DNA of 64,000 nt, taken from Gammaproteobacteria bacterium (GTDB lineage Bacteria; Pseudomonadota; Gammaproteobacteria; UBA4575). The translations under genes and the position numbers were made by a program. This document shows, in pieces, positions 10,016 to 19,460 of the stretch (position 1 is the first letter of the stretch; every line of letters starts with the position of its first letter). The stretch is from positions 310,001-374,000 of the forward strand of contig JAJDYY010000006.1 in NCBI GenBank assembly GCA_022824965.1, in the 5' to 3' direction. Below the pieces are notes generated by a model that worked only from the letters and a program-made list of their open reading frames with translations, searched no databases and was not told the DNA's origin.

Positions 10016-11320
10016 ATGCACTACAAAGAAGCTACTGTGGAAAACCTGGAAGCCGCCTTGCGGGATGCGCGCTCCAGGACCCTGGCCCTGATCGAGGGCC
10101 TGGACGCAGAGCAACTCCTTGGACCGCGGCTTTCCACCACCAACCCCCTGTGCTGGGAAATCGCACACACCGCGTACTTTCACGAGTTCTGGGTGCTGCG
10201 CCATCTGGGGCGGCGACAGGAAATCCTTCCGGATTCGGACAGGCTGTTTGACTCCATTTCCATCCCGCACGAGACGCGATGGGAACTGCCGTTGCCCAGC
10301 ATGGCGGATACGCTCCAGTACATGGAGGACGTGCTGTCGGCGGAGGTTTCGCAACTGGGTGAAGTCAAGCTGGAAGATTCCGCGAAATATTTCTATCTCC
10401 TGGCGCTATTCCACGAAGACATGCATGGCGAGGCACTGACCTATACCCGCCAGACACTCGCCTACCCGGCACCGGCCTACCTGGGCGACCCAGCACCTGC
10501 GAACGGTGCCAGCGCTCCCGAAAATGAAGACATCGAATGCGCAGGCGGACGGTTTTTACTGGGTGCGGAAAGAAACGGCGGGTTCACGTTTGACAACGAG
10601 AAATGGGCGCACAGGGTGACCGTGGCCCCCTTTCGCATGGCCCGTCATGCAGTGAGCAACCAGGAGTTTGCCGAGTTTGTGGAAGCCCGTGGCTATACCA
10701 CGCGGGAATACTGGTGCGAAGCAGGCTGGCAATGGCGCCAAGAACGGGATCTCGAGTGCCCGGTGTACTGGAGGAAGGATTCAGATCACAGCTGGTACGC
10801 CAGAGAGTTCGACCAGTGGCATGCACTGGCATTGGCCCAGCCCGTGATCCATGTCAGCTGGTACGAGGCCAAGGCGTATTGCAGGTGGGCAAACCGGCGT
10901 TTGCCGAGCGAGGCGGAATGGGAATTCGCGGCTGCCTGCGACCCGGAGGAAGGCACCTCGGGCATGCCCTGCAAGAGACGCTTTCCCTGGGGAGACGAGG
11001 CCTGCGGGGACTGCGCCAACCTGGATGCCGGGGAATCCGGCCTTGCTGCAGTCCACGCGCATCCTGCTGGCGACAGTGCACTGGGCTGCCGCCAGATGCT
11101 CGGCAACGTATGGGAGTGGACGGACTCGACTTTCCAGCCCTACCCGGGCTTTTCACCGGACTGCTACACGGAATATTCCCGGCCGTTGTTCGGGCAGACC
11201 AAAGTACTGCGGGGAGGCGCCTGGGCAACCCGAAGCCGCATGATCCACAACACCTGGCGCAACTACTATGGCCCGGACCGTAACGATGTGTTTGCCGGGT
11301 TCAGGACCTGTGCCAAGTAA
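10016..11320 (+). CDS. senA: selenoneine synthase SenA (EgtB-like sulfoxide-synthase family)
   Basis: 434 residues. An N-terminal DinB-like domain carries the iron-binding histidines H51 (in EIAHTAYFHEFW) and H133/H137 (in HEDMHGE). A C-terminal formylglycine-generating-enzyme-like domain (about 175-434) includes VSNQEFAEFV, LPSEAEWEFA and GNVWEWT. This is the EgtB plan: EgtB couples hercynine with gamma-glutamylcysteine, while SenA couples hercynine with the SenB selenosugar to make a selenoneine precursor. The adjacent senB and NDH-senC favour SenA over EgtB. EgtD, which makes hercynine from histidine, is not in the window and must be encoded elsewhere if the pathway works. Confidence 0.9.
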   Translation: MHYKEATVENLEAALRDARSRTLALIEGLDAEQLLGPRLSTTNPLCWEIAHTAYFHEFWVLRHLGRRQEILPDSDRLFDSISIPHETRWELPLPSMADTLQYMEDVLSAEVSQLGEVKLEDSAKYFYLLALFHEDMHGEALTYTRQTLAYPAPAYLGDPAPANGASAPENEDIECAGGRFLLGAERNGGFTFDNEKWAHRVTVAPFRMARHAVSNQEFAEFVEARGYTTREYWCEAGWQWRQERDLECPVYWRKDSDHSWYAREFDQWHALALAQPVIHVSWYEAKAYCRWANRRLPSEAEWEFAAACDPEEGTSGMPCKRRFPWGDEACGDCANLDAGESGLAAVHAHPAGDSALGCRQMLGNVWEWTDSTFQPYPGFSPDCYTEYSRPLFGQTKVLRGGAWATRSRMIHNTWRNYYGPDRNDVFAGFRTCAK

Positions 11321-11386
11321 ATCCGGTGACCGGCGGCGCATGCGTTCACACGAGACAAAGTTGTATCCCGGGTCGCAGGCTCGTCC

Positions 11387-12193
11387 ATGAGCTGGTGGGG
11401 AAAACTGGCCGGCGGCGGACTGGGATTTGCGCTGGGCGGGCCGCTCGGTGCAATGATTGGTGCCATGCTCGGCCACCAGCTGGACAAGTCCTCCGACAAC
11501 AGGCAGGAGGGTTTCGGCTTTGACCTGGGCTCGCAGGAACGCACCCAGGCCGCCTTCTTTACCGCGACCTTTTCCGTCATGGGCCACATCGCCAAGGCAG
11601 ACGGACAGGTTTCTCCGCAGGAAATCCAGCTGGCCGAACAGGTGATCTCACAGATGCGGTTGAACAAATCGCAGCGCAAGATTGCCGTGGCCCTGTTCAA
11701 TCAGGGCAAGGAGGACGGATTCATGCTCGACGAGGTCCTCGAACAGTTCCGTAGGGAGTGCCTTGGCAAAACCACGCTGATCCAGATGTTCATCGAAATT
11801 CAGCTGCAAGCTGCTTATGCGGACGGCATCAAGGACCCGGCCGAGGAGCGGGTGCTGCACCATATCTGCAACGTGCTGGGATATCCGCATGCATGGCTCG
11901 AGCAGCTTGAATCGATCACCTTTGGCCAGCAACGCCAGTATCGGCACGGCGATCGCTCTGCCTTCGTATCGCCAGAGGAGATCGAAAATGCCTACGGGAT
12001 TCTCGGGGTTGAACCGCAGGCCTCCGAGGCCGAAATCAAGAGAGCCTACCGCCGGCTGATGAGCCAGCATCACCCCGACAAACTGATTTCCAAGGGCCTG
12101 CCCGAAGAGATGATCGACATCGCCACGGAGAAAACCCAGGAGATCCGCAAGGCCTACGACATGATCAAGGAACAGCGCAAGAAACTGCACTGA
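11387..12193 (+). CDS. djlA: membrane-anchored DnaJ-like co-chaperone DjlA
   Basis: 268 residues, close to E. coli DjlA (271). A short glycine-rich membrane anchor (about 8-30, with GLGFALGGPLGAMIGAMLG) leads to a TerB-like helical domain (about 50-180) and a C-terminal J domain (about 198-268) with the essential HPD in QHHPDK. It should stimulate the ATPase of DnaK at the cytoplasmic face of the inner membrane. E. coli DjlA is linked to capsule regulation through the Rcs system; no Rcs genes are here. It lies 66 bases after senA and 85 bases before the stator pair. Confidence 0.95.
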   Translation: MSWWGKLAGGGLGFALGGPLGAMIGAMLGHQLDKSSDNRQEGFGFDLGSQERTQAAFFTATFSVMGHIAKADGQVSPQEIQLAEQVISQMRLNKSQRKIAVALFNQGKEDGFMLDEVLEQFRRECLGKTTLIQMFIEIQLQAAYADGIKDPAEERVLHHICNVLGYPHAWLEQLESITFGQQRQYRHGDRSAFVSPEEIENAYGILGVEPQASEAEIKRAYRRLMSQHHPDKLISKGLPEEMIDIATEKTQEIRKAYDMIKEQRKKLH

Positions 12194-12278
12194 CCCCGGC
12201 TGCTGGGACGATTGCGGCACACCCGCCATTGCGTGCTAACATGGCCGCCCTACAAGCCAACGATACCCGATACGAATC

Positions 12279-13244
12279 ATGACAAAACCTTATCCCGTCC
12301 TGGCATGGATGGTGGTTTTTGTGCTGGGGGCGGGACTTGCCGTTCTGGCAGCCAACGACCCGATAATTTTTGCATTCAAGACCAATCCATGGTTCAACTC
12401 CCTGATCGTTCTCGTCCTGCTGGTCGGCCTGGGCTACAACTTCCTGCAGGTGGCCAGCCTGATCAAGGAAATTGAATGGATTGAACGTTTTCGCAGTGCA
12501 AAAAAGGTCGACCTGTCCGGCAGGGTAACCCCGTTGCTGGTGCCCATGGCACACATGCTGGCCCAGAAGACCAGTGACCGCCTGGCCTTGTCCACCTTGT
12601 CCATGCGTTCCCTGCTGGACAGCATCACCAGCCGTCTTGAGGAATCCCGGGATATATCACGTTACCTGATCGGCCTGCTGATCTTCCTGGGACTGCTCGG
12701 CACTTTCTGGGGACTGTTAACCACCGTCAGTTCTGCCAGCGACGTCATCAAGAACATGTCCGCGGACGGGGAGAACAGCTTGCTGCTGTTCGATAACCTG
12801 AAACTCGGTTTGCAGCAACCCCTGTCCGGGATGGGCATCGCCTTCAGCTCGTCTTTCTTCGGTCTGGCCGGTTCGCTGGTGCTGGGCTTCACGGACCTGC
12901 TGACCAGCCATGCGCAAAGGCGGTTTTTCAATGAACTGGAGGAATGGCTCTCCGGGGTCACGCGACTGTCCACCGGTACACTGATCGATGATTCAAGCGT
13001 CCCGGCCTACGTGCAGGCCTTGCTGGAAAAAACCGCGGATGGCATCGAGAATCTCGAACGGGCCCTGAGTGGCCAGGCGGACGAGCGCTCCCGGCTCGAT
13101 GACAACCTGCTGGAGCTCACACGGCAACTGGCGGAATTGAGTGAATACCTGAAACGCAACCAGCAGCCGCTGTCGGATGACCTGCGCAATGAACTTCGCA
13201 TACTGACGCGCACCATCGCGACCTCGCTGGAACAGCGTACATAA
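12279..13244 (+). CDS. MotA/TolQ/ExbB-like proton-channel subunit (orphan stator)
   Basis: 321 residues. Two N-terminal hydrophobic helices (about 8-28 and 40-60), a cytoplasmic loop, two further helices (about 125-145 and 188-208 with GLLGTFWGLL and SGMGIAFSSSFFGLAGSLVLG), then a helical cytoplasmic tail of about 110 residues. The last two helices resemble the MotA/TolQ/ExbB channel. With the adjacent MotB-like gene it should form an ion-driven stator. No flagellar, Tol or TonB genes are nearby, and the tail is longer than in ExbB. Similar pairs occur in many proteobacteria with no assigned function. The family call is firm; the role is unknown. Confidence 0.85.
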   Translation: MTKPYPVLAWMVVFVLGAGLAVLAANDPIIFAFKTNPWFNSLIVLVLLVGLGYNFLQVASLIKEIEWIERFRSAKKVDLSGRVTPLLVPMAHMLAQKTSDRLALSTLSMRSLLDSITSRLEESRDISRYLIGLLIFLGLLGTFWGLLTTVSSASDVIKNMSADGENSLLLFDNLKLGLQQPLSGMGIAFSSSFFGLAGSLVLGFTDLLTSHAQRRFFNELEEWLSGVTRLSTGTLIDDSSVPAYVQALLEKTADGIENLERALSGQADERSRLDDNLLELTRQLAELSEYLKRNQQPLSDDLRNELRILTRTIATSLEQRT

Positions 13245-13254
13245 CCCAGACCAC

Positions 13255-14289
13255 GTGCAGCTGTCCCATACACATCGTCGCAGTATCAATATCTGGCCTG
13301 GCTTTGTAGACGCGCTGTCTGCCCTGCTGATCGTGATCGTATTCCTGTTGCTGATCTTCATGATTGGCCAGTTCTTCCTGAGCACGGCACTGACGAGCAA
13401 GGAACGGACCATTAACGAGCTCGACCGGGTCACCGCGCAACTGGCCGAGTTGCTGGCCACGGAAAAATCGAACACTGCCGATTTGAGACGGCAGCTGGAA
13501 ACCGCCACCGCTCAACTGTCGGACCAGTCCGATGCGCTCGCTACCCTGCAGGCGGATGCAGAACTATTGATGGACTTGCGCCGCCAACTCGAACAGGAGA
13601 TTGCCGCACTGTCCAGCGAACTGCAGGCCAGCCGGGAAAGCCTGAAATCTGAGAAACAGCTTTCCTCACGCTCCCTGGCACAGATCGAATTGATCAACCG
13701 TCAGATCAAGCGGCTGCGTGACCAACTGGGAGCAATAGGCCAGACCCTGGGGGTTGAAATGGCAGCCGGTGATGAAGACCTGGAGGCCTTCACCCGCAAC
13801 ATCAACCAGTCCCTGCTGCAGATGGTGCAGACACTGGCGCACTACCGTTCCGACTTTTTTGGCCGTCTGCGGGATGTGCTGGGGGATCATCCGAATATCC
13901 AGGTCGTCGGGGACCGCTTCATCCTGCAGTCCGAGCTGTTATTCGATACCGCTTCGGCCACCCTGGGTGCACGGGGCCAGCGGCAAGTGGAAATGCTGGC
14001 CCGGATCATCAACGCCATGAGCGAGGAGATACCCGGGGATATCGACTGGGTGATACGCATCGACGGGCACACCGACCGAAGGCAAATCAACACACCGGAA
14101 TTTCCCTCCAACTGGGAATTGTCCACCGCGAGGGCATTGGCCATCGTGCAGTTCATGATCACGCAGGGAGTCGCCCCCGAACGTCTTGCGGCAACCGGTT
14201 TTGGCGAGTTCCATCCACTGGACCCGGGATCAAGTCCACAGGCCTATGCCCAGAACAGAAGGATAGAAATCAAGTTGACCGCCAGGTAG
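13255..14289 (+). CDS. MotB/OmpA-like peptidoglycan-binding stator subunit
   Basis: 344 residues, GTG start 10 bases after the upstream stop. A single N-terminal membrane helix (about 16-40) carries the conserved acidic residue D19 in WPGFVDALSALL, equivalent to the proton-carrying Asp of MotB. A long coiled coil (about 45-160, repeated Leu and Gln) leads to a C-terminal OmpA-type peptidoglycan-binding domain (about 215-344) with LLFDTASATL, IDGHTD and NRRIEIK. It should span the periplasm and anchor the channel to the wall. The coiled coil is much longer than in flagellar MotB, which suggests a different effector or a wider gap to bridge. Confidence 0.87.
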   Translation: MQLSHTHRRSINIWPGFVDALSALLIVIVFLLLIFMIGQFFLSTALTSKERTINELDRVTAQLAELLATEKSNTADLRRQLETATAQLSDQSDALATLQADAELLMDLRRQLEQEIAALSSELQASRESLKSEKQLSSRSLAQIELINRQIKRLRDQLGAIGQTLGVEMAAGDEDLEAFTRNINQSLLQMVQTLAHYRSDFFGRLRDVLGDHPNIQVVGDRFILQSELLFDTASATLGARGQRQVEMLARIINAMSEEIPGDIDWVIRIDGHTDRRQINTPEFPSNWELSTARALAIVQFMITQGVAPERLAATGFGEFHPLDPGSSPQAYAQNRRIEIKLTAR

Positions 14290-14318
14290 GCAGCGGCTCC
14301 AAAATTACGGGAATGCCC

Positions 14319-17300
14319 TCAGGCCGGCGTGATTTCGGCGTCGCGCCCGGCAGAAGATGCGGCTCTGCCGATCTGCAGGATACTGGGCAGCAGGATCAGC
14401 GTGAACACGGTGCTGACCGCCATCCCACCGACGATGACCCCGGCGAATCCCTTGTAGAGCTCAGAGCCCGAACCCGGGATGAGCAGCAGGGGCAGCATGC
14501 CGAAAATGCTGGTCAGCGTGCTCATGAAGATGGGCCGCAGGCGCACCCGTACGGATTCATGTACCGCTTCGGGGCGCGACAGGCCCCGACGCTCAGCGGC
14601 ACGGGCCTGGTGGACCAGCAGGATCGCGTTGTTGACAACCAGCCCGAGCAGGACAATGAAACCGAGCATGGTCAGCAGGTCTGCGGGAAGATTCAGCAAC
14701 TGCAACATGAGGACCCCGCCCACGGTGGCAAGCGGCAGGACCAAAATGACCAGGACCCCGTCGACAAAAGATCGAAACAGCGCGCTGATCAGTAAGTAAA
14801 GGATGATCACGGCCAGCATGAAGCTGCTTGAAAAGCCCTGAATAGCCTTTTTCAGATTGTCGGCAGATCCGCTCAGGCGAACCGCCCCGTCCTCGGGCAG
14901 TTCCTGTTCTATGACCGGTATGATCTCCTGGTGAATCCTGTCTAGCACCACTTCCAGGGGAACCCCGGGTGGCGGGCGCAATTCCAGGGTCACGGTGCGT
15001 CGCCGGTCGAGACGGCGTATGAGGTCCGGACCCGCGGTGCGCGTGACCTCGACCAGCTCGCTGACGGGCAAGACACCGCCCTGGGGCGTATACAGCGGGA
15101 TGGCGGCCAGCTCTTCCGGGGTACCCCATGGCTGGACCCTGGCGACCACATCCAGTTTTTCATCGCCGTTGAAGTAATCGCCGACGTACAGACCCTGGCC
15201 TAAAAAGCGCGTCAGCAAGGCCATGGTTCCACGTCCCCAGCCGACTTCGACCAGGCGGCTCTCCCGGGGCTCCATCTGCAACTCCGGCTCTGCCAGTTGC
15301 AGCCCGGGCTTCGGGTTGGCCCGTATTCCGGGAAACACAGTGGGGATTTTGAAAAAGCCCGTCCGGGCAGCGTGCAGCAGGCTTTCGATATCATTTCCCT
15401 GAATGTTGATATCGACGGCGGTTCTGCCGCCGATACCACTGAACAAGGACGCCTTCTGTACGATGGCGAAGGTGTCAGGAAAACCGCTGACCGCACCTTG
15501 AACAACCTTCATGACCTTGTTGATTTCATCCTTGTGCGGGTTTTGTGCCCGCGCACCCAGGAACATTGTCCCGGGCCTGGCGACAAAGAAGTAATGCTTG
15601 ATCTGCGGTGACCTCGTGCCGTCGAGATACGGCTGCAGGCGCTGGGCAATCACTTCGCCCATTTCCTTCTCAACGTGATCAATGTTGACACCCGGAGGAG
15701 GGATCACGATGCCAAACACCAGGTTGCGATTGCCTTCCGGCAGGTAGTTCAGCTTGGGAAAGGCCAGGTAGGTGATCGTGACGGCCGCCCCGATGAGGCC
15801 GAGGATCCAGACCCAGCGCATTTTCGGTGTGCCGGTGAGGTTCATGATCATCGAGGTGGCCCGGTCCTGCCAGGACTCCGGTCTGTCAGCAAGCTGTGTT
15901 TGCGATGTGAATTCATGGGCTGCCACAGGGATCACAAGGCTGGCCACGAGCAATGACGTCACGGTGGCCACTGAAATCACGATGGCCAGATCCGAGAACA
16001 GCTGCCCACTTTGATCCTTCAGGAAAATGATCGGCAGAAAAATAGCGACGGTCGTCACTGCAGAGGCAAACAGGGCCGGCCACACCTGCCAGGTCCCCGC
16101 AATCGCGGCATCCCTGGAGGGCATGCCCTGCTCGCGCATGCGCACGATGTTCTCCAGCACGATGATCGCGGCATCCATCACCATGCCGACCGCAAATGCC
16201 ATGCCCGCCAGGGAAACGACATTGATGGTGCGGCCCGTCATGTTCATCATCACCAGAGCCATGAACAGGCACAGGGGTACCGTCAAAGTGACTACCAGCG
16301 TTGGCCGCAGCCTTCTCAGAAACCACCATAAAATGGCAATCGCCAGCAGCACTCCCAGGCTCAGGCTGTTACGCAGCAGCTCGATCGCACTGTTGATATA
16401 GTGAGTCTCGTCGTAGACCTGTTCAATATTCAGGCCCGCCCGTTTAAGAGGCCCCTGCTCGATCTCCCGGACCACTTCCTTGATCCTGCTCATGGTCTGC
16501 AATACGTTGACACCTGACTCCCGGTAGGCATTGACTGCAATCGAGTGTCCGCCCTTGGTAATCACGAAGTTGTTGCGATCGACCGTGGTCAGTTCAACCC
16601 GGGCGATATCCCGCAGCACAATGGCCCGGCCATCTCGCCACTCCAGGATCAGTTCATTGAGCTTCTGTACGTCCAGCGAACCGGCATAACGCAATGTATA
16701 GCGCCGTTTGCCGACGCTTGCGGTGCCACCGGAGATATCCTCGTTGCCGTTGACCAGGGCGGCGGCCCTGGTCAGGTCGATGCCCAGCCCCGCCGCCTTG
16801 TAGGGATCGACAGTAATCCTGACTTCATACTCATTGCCGCCACGGACCTCGGATAGCGCGACTCCGGTGATGCGCTCAAGACGGGCCTGTACGGCGTCCT
16901 CGACAAAATCCCGGTAGGTTTCTATGGGCCGGGGGTTGCCCTCGTCGGTCCGGATGATGAACCAGGCAATCGGCCGACCCCGGCCACCGGCCGTGCTGAG
17001 CACGGGCTCGTCGGCATCTTCGGGATAGCTGGGAACGCGGTTCAGCCGGTTGATCACATCGATCAGTGCCCGGTTCACGTCGTGTTCCACCTCAAAGGAA
17101 AGTGTGATCCTGCCCATGCCGGTACTTGCTTCTGAAAGCAGTTCCGTCATGCCCGAAAGGCCACGCAGCTGCTTTTCCTGGGGCTCGATGATCTCGGACT
17201 CGACCTCCTCCGGGGCTGCCGCGCGCCAGCTGGTCGAGATCACGATTTCAGGCTGTTCCACGGCGGGAGTCAGCTGGATGGGGAGCTGGGTCAGGGTGAC

Positions 17301-17378
17301 CGACCCGAACAGGATAACCAGCAGGCAGCCGACCAGGGTTGCAGTGGGATTGCCCAGTGCAAGTTTGATCGGGTTCAT
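14319..17378 (-). CDS. RND-family efflux pump permease (HAE type)
   Basis: 1019 residues, the usual length for AcrB/MexB-like pumps. The N-terminal helix is followed by the SEIIEPQEKQLRGL periplasmic motif, and the central helix has AVGMVMDAAIIVLEN with the acidic residues used for proton relay. Two large periplasmic loops and twelve predicted membrane helices fit the family. It overlaps the upstream adaptor gene by four bases (ATGA), indicating translational coupling. The pump class and the TPAVEQPEI segment resemble HAE-type drug or solvent exporters rather than metal (CusA/CzcA) pumps. No TolC-like outer-membrane factor is encoded nearby. The substrate is unknown; arsenic compounds are possible given the neighbours. 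Confidence 0.93.
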   Translation of the reverse strand: MNPIKLALGNPTATLVGCLLVILFGSVTLTQLPIQLTPAVEQPEIVISTSWRAAAPEEVESEIIEPQEKQLRGLSGMTELLSEASTGMGRITLSFEVEHDVNRALIDVINRLNRVPSYPEDADEPVLSTAGGRGRPIAWFIIRTDEGNPRPIETYRDFVEDAVQARLERITGVALSEVRGGNEYEVRITVDPYKAAGLGIDLTRAAALVNGNEDISGGTASVGKRRYTLRYAGSLDVQKLNELILEWRDGRAIVLRDIARVELTTVDRNNFVITKGGHSIAVNAYRESGVNVLQTMSRIKEVVREIEQGPLKRAGLNIEQVYDETHYINSAIELLRNSLSLGVLLAIAILWWFLRRLRPTLVVTLTVPLCLFMALVMMNMTGRTINVVSLAGMAFAVGMVMDAAIIVLENIVRMREQGMPSRDAAIAGTWQVWPALFASAVTTVAIFLPIIFLKDQSGQLFSDLAIVISVATVTSLLVASLVIPVAAHEFTSQTQLADRPESWQDRATSMIMNLTGTPKMRWVWILGLIGAAVTITYLAFPKLNYLPEGNRNLVFGIVIPPPGVNIDHVEKEMGEVIAQRLQPYLDGTRSPQIKHYFFVARPGTMFLGARAQNPHKDEINKVMKVVQGAVSGFPDTFAIVQKASLFSGIGGRTAVDINIQGNDIESLLHAARTGFFKIPTVFPGIRANPKPGLQLAEPELQMEPRESRLVEVGWGRGTMALLTRFLGQGLYVGDYFNGDEKLDVVARVQPWGTPEELAAIPLYTPQGGVLPVSELVEVTRTAGPDLIRRLDRRRTVTLELRPPPGVPLEVVLDRIHQEIIPVIEQELPEDGAVRLSGSADNLKKAIQGFSSSFMLAVIILYLLISALFRSFVDGVLVILVLPLATVGGVLMLQLLNLPADLLTMLGFIVLLGLVVNNAILLVHQARAAERRGLSRPEAVHESVRVRLRPIFMSTLTSIFGMLPLLLIPGSGSELYKGFAGVIVGGMAVSTVFTLILLPSILQIGRAASSAGRDAEITPA

Positions 17379-18430
17379 GGGTCTGCCAGCAGCGGTCGCA
17401 CCTTGACTACCATGCCGGGCTGAAGGTTCTCGCCGCCGCGTGTGATGACCCGGTCACTTTCCCAGATTCCGCCGATCACTTCGATACTGTCAGACTCGGC
17501 GATTCCGGTTTGCACAGCGACTTTTTCTGCCACCGATTGATCATTCACGCGAAACACATACATCCCCTCCCTGCGCAGCACCAGGGCATCGCGCGGCACC
17601 AGCACCACTTCCCTGGGGTGCGCCGTCGGGATTGCAACGCGCAGCAGGGTGCCCGCACTCAAAGACGCGTCCGAGATGGAAATACGCAGCTCATACAGCC
17701 GGGACAGGTCTCCACCGATTGGCACCAGGGTGCGCACCCGGCCCGTGCCGTTGAGTTTTCCATGGCTGTAGATCAAGGGTGTACCGACCGTCACAAAGGG
17801 CAATGCACTGGATGGAATGTGCGTTTGAATCTCGAGGTTTTCACTGCTGACCAGCCGCACGATGGCCTCCCCCTTGTCAGCCCACTCGCCGGCCTGCAGA
17901 CGCCGTTCGGAGACGATGCCATCAAACGGAGCGATGATTTGCGTACGCCGCAGGTGCTCTTCGGCCTGGACCAGGCGGGCTTCTGCCGAGAGGATGTTGC
18001 TGCGCGCCACCGACTGGTCCCTGCGGGCCGCATCCACCTGGCTCATTGCAATGTTGTCATCCGTCAGGAGCTTGCTGAACCGTTCCACCTGGCGGGTGTG
18101 GTACTCGTACCTGGCCTTCTCGCTCTGGATGATGGATTGCTCTTCGATCAGTTGCTGGCGGATGAAGACGTCATCCAGTTTTGCAACCGTTTCACCTTTT
18201 TGAAAGCGGCTGCCGACATCGGCAACCCACGTCAGGTGCCCGGGAACCTCACCCGCCAGATAGGCATCGTCCCGACTGATCAGCGTGCCGCTGTACAGGA
18301 CGGTGGGCGAGACACTTTTTTTCACTGCCGGCTCAGTGACCACAAACACAGGAGGCCGTTCCATCATCTCCTGTGCATGAGCCGTCGCCGCAAAAAGGGC
18401 CAGGACTATGTGTGCAAGCAATTTTCTCAT
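17375..18430 (-). CDS. RND efflux periplasmic adaptor (membrane fusion protein)
   Basis: 351 residues with a cleavable signal peptide (about 1-20, ending TAHAQE). A lipoyl half-motif near AYLAGEVPGHLTWVADVG, a coiled-coil hairpin (about 90-150), a second lipoyl half (AEEHLRRTQIIAPFDG), a beta-barrel and a membrane-proximal domain follow in the HlyD/AcrA order. It links the inner-membrane pump to an outer-membrane channel. It lies 41 bases downstream of arsS and overlaps the pump gene by four bases, so all four minus-strand genes from 21590 to 14319 may be one operon. Confidence 0.92.
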   Translation of the reverse strand: MRKLLAHIVLALFAATAHAQEMMERPPVFVVTEPAVKKSVSPTVLYSGTLISRDDAYLAGEVPGHLTWVADVGSRFQKGETVAKLDDVFIRQQLIEEQSIIQSEKARYEYHTRQVERFSKLLTDDNIAMSQVDAARRDQSVARSNILSAEARLVQAEEHLRRTQIIAPFDGIVSERRLQAGEWADKGEAIVRLVSSENLEIQTHIPSSALPFVTVGTPLIYSHGKLNGTGRVRTLVPIGGDLSRLYELRISISDASLSAGTLLRVAIPTAHPREVVLVPRDALVLRREGMYVFRVNDQSVAEKVAVQTGIAESDSIEVIGGIWESDRVITRGGENLQPGMVVKVRPLLADP

Positions 18431-18471
18431 ATCCGTATGTGAGGCAGGTTACAGCAGGCAGACTGCAGCCG

Positions 18472-19431
18472 CTAGCTCAGTGAACCGCCACAACTGCTCC
18501 CCTGTCCAGCGGTACAGCCATAGCAGTGATCCGCCACGGCAATTTCGCTGCCTTCCAGATCGACACTCATCAGCTCGGACAAATGCGTGCGCACCTGGTT
18601 GTGATACGGCAGCGGCAGGCCGAGCATCTGGTTGAAGTCACAGTCATACACGTAGCCCCGCCAGTCCACGCTGATCAGGGAACGGCACATCACCCCCTGC
18701 AGGTTTTTTTCACAATAGGAATCCTTCAGCAACTGCATGTACTCGTCAAATTTTCCCTGGCTCACCAGCGTGCTGCCAAACCGCTTGATCGGCATGTTGG
18801 TGATGGTGAACAGGTGATCGAACCTGACCCCGTACTTGAGCAGGAATTCATGATAGTCTCTTTCCAGGCCTTCCTGGGACGGCGGCAAATCCGGGCCCTG
18901 CGGATTGTAGACCAGCGTGAGACTCAGGTGGGCATCATCGCTTCCGTAGCCGAGCGCGTTCAGCCGTCGCAACGCCCGTATGCTCTTTTGAAACACTCCC
19001 TTGCCGCGCTGGCGATCGACATTTTCTTCGAGATAGCATGGCAGGGAGGCCACGATCTCGACCTGCTGCTCGGCCAGGAACTGGGCGAGAGATTCCTGCC
19101 CGGGTTCCTCGAGTATGGTCAGGTTGCAGCGATCGATGACGCGCTCGACCTGCCCGCGTGCCCGCGCGACCAGGCTTTTGAACTGCGGGTGCAGCTCCGG
19201 GGCCCCGCCGGTGATATCCAGCACCTGGACATCACGCGCGCACAGGTAGTCCAGCACGGTGTCTACCGTATCCGAAGCCATCATCTCCTTGCGGTTCGGG
19301 CCGGCATTGACATGGCAATGCACGCAGCTCTGGTTGCACCGGTAGCCCAGGTTGATCTGCAGGGTCTCAAGCCGGGCCCGGTGAATTACGGGGAAGTCGG
19401 ACTGTTTCAGCAGGTGCAGGGTTTCATGCAT
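18472..19431 (-). CDS. arsS: radical SAM protein ArsS family
   Basis: 319 residues. The radical-SAM iron-sulfur motif is C32-x3-C36-x2-C39 (RCNQSCVHCH), followed by an SPASM-like region and the family's C-terminal cysteine-rich tail, CYGCTAGQGSSCGG. The family (ArsS, formerly radical SAM/Cys-rich) adds the adenosyl moiety in arsenosugar synthesis. Some members are selenoproteins, but this one uses Cys throughout and ends at TAG. ArsM, the arsenite methyltransferase that normally acts first, is not in the window. The upstream TVP38-oxidoreductase gene is a recurring partner of arsS. The family call is secure; arsenosugar production here is inferred. Confidence 0.88.
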   Translation of the reverse strand: MHETLHLLKQSDFPVIHRARLETLQINLGYRCNQSCVHCHVNAGPNRKEMMASDTVDTVLDYLCARDVQVLDITGGAPELHPQFKSLVARARGQVERVIDRCNLTILEEPGQESLAQFLAEQQVEIVASLPCYLEENVDRQRGKGVFQKSIRALRRLNALGYGSDDAHLSLTLVYNPQGPDLPPSQEGLERDYHEFLLKYGVRFDHLFTITNMPIKRFGSTLVSQGKFDEYMQLLKDSYCEKNLQGVMCRSLISVDWRGYVYDCDFNQMLGLPLPYHNQVRTHLSELMSVDLEGSEIAVADHCYGCTAGQGSSCGGSLS

Positions 19432-19460
19432 AACCGGGGTGCTCTCAAATCAGGGGGGCA

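Noticed and set aside
10016..11320. Ergothioneine synthase EgtB instead of SenA
   Set aside because: The fold is the same, but the divergent SenB gene and the SelD-type gene alongside, and no egtC or egtD, fit the sen pathway better. An EgtB role is not fully excluded.
12279..14289. A Zorya-type anti-phage system
   Set aside because: Only the stator-like pair is present. No ZorC, ZorD helicase or ZorE nuclease is encoded nearby, and the neighbours are djlA and an RND pump.
14319..18430. Heavy-metal RND pump (CusA/CzcA type)
   Set aside because: The permease lacks the methionine-rich and metal-relay motifs I would expect and its N-terminal region resembles HAE-type exporters. No metal chaperone or outer-membrane factor is adjacent.
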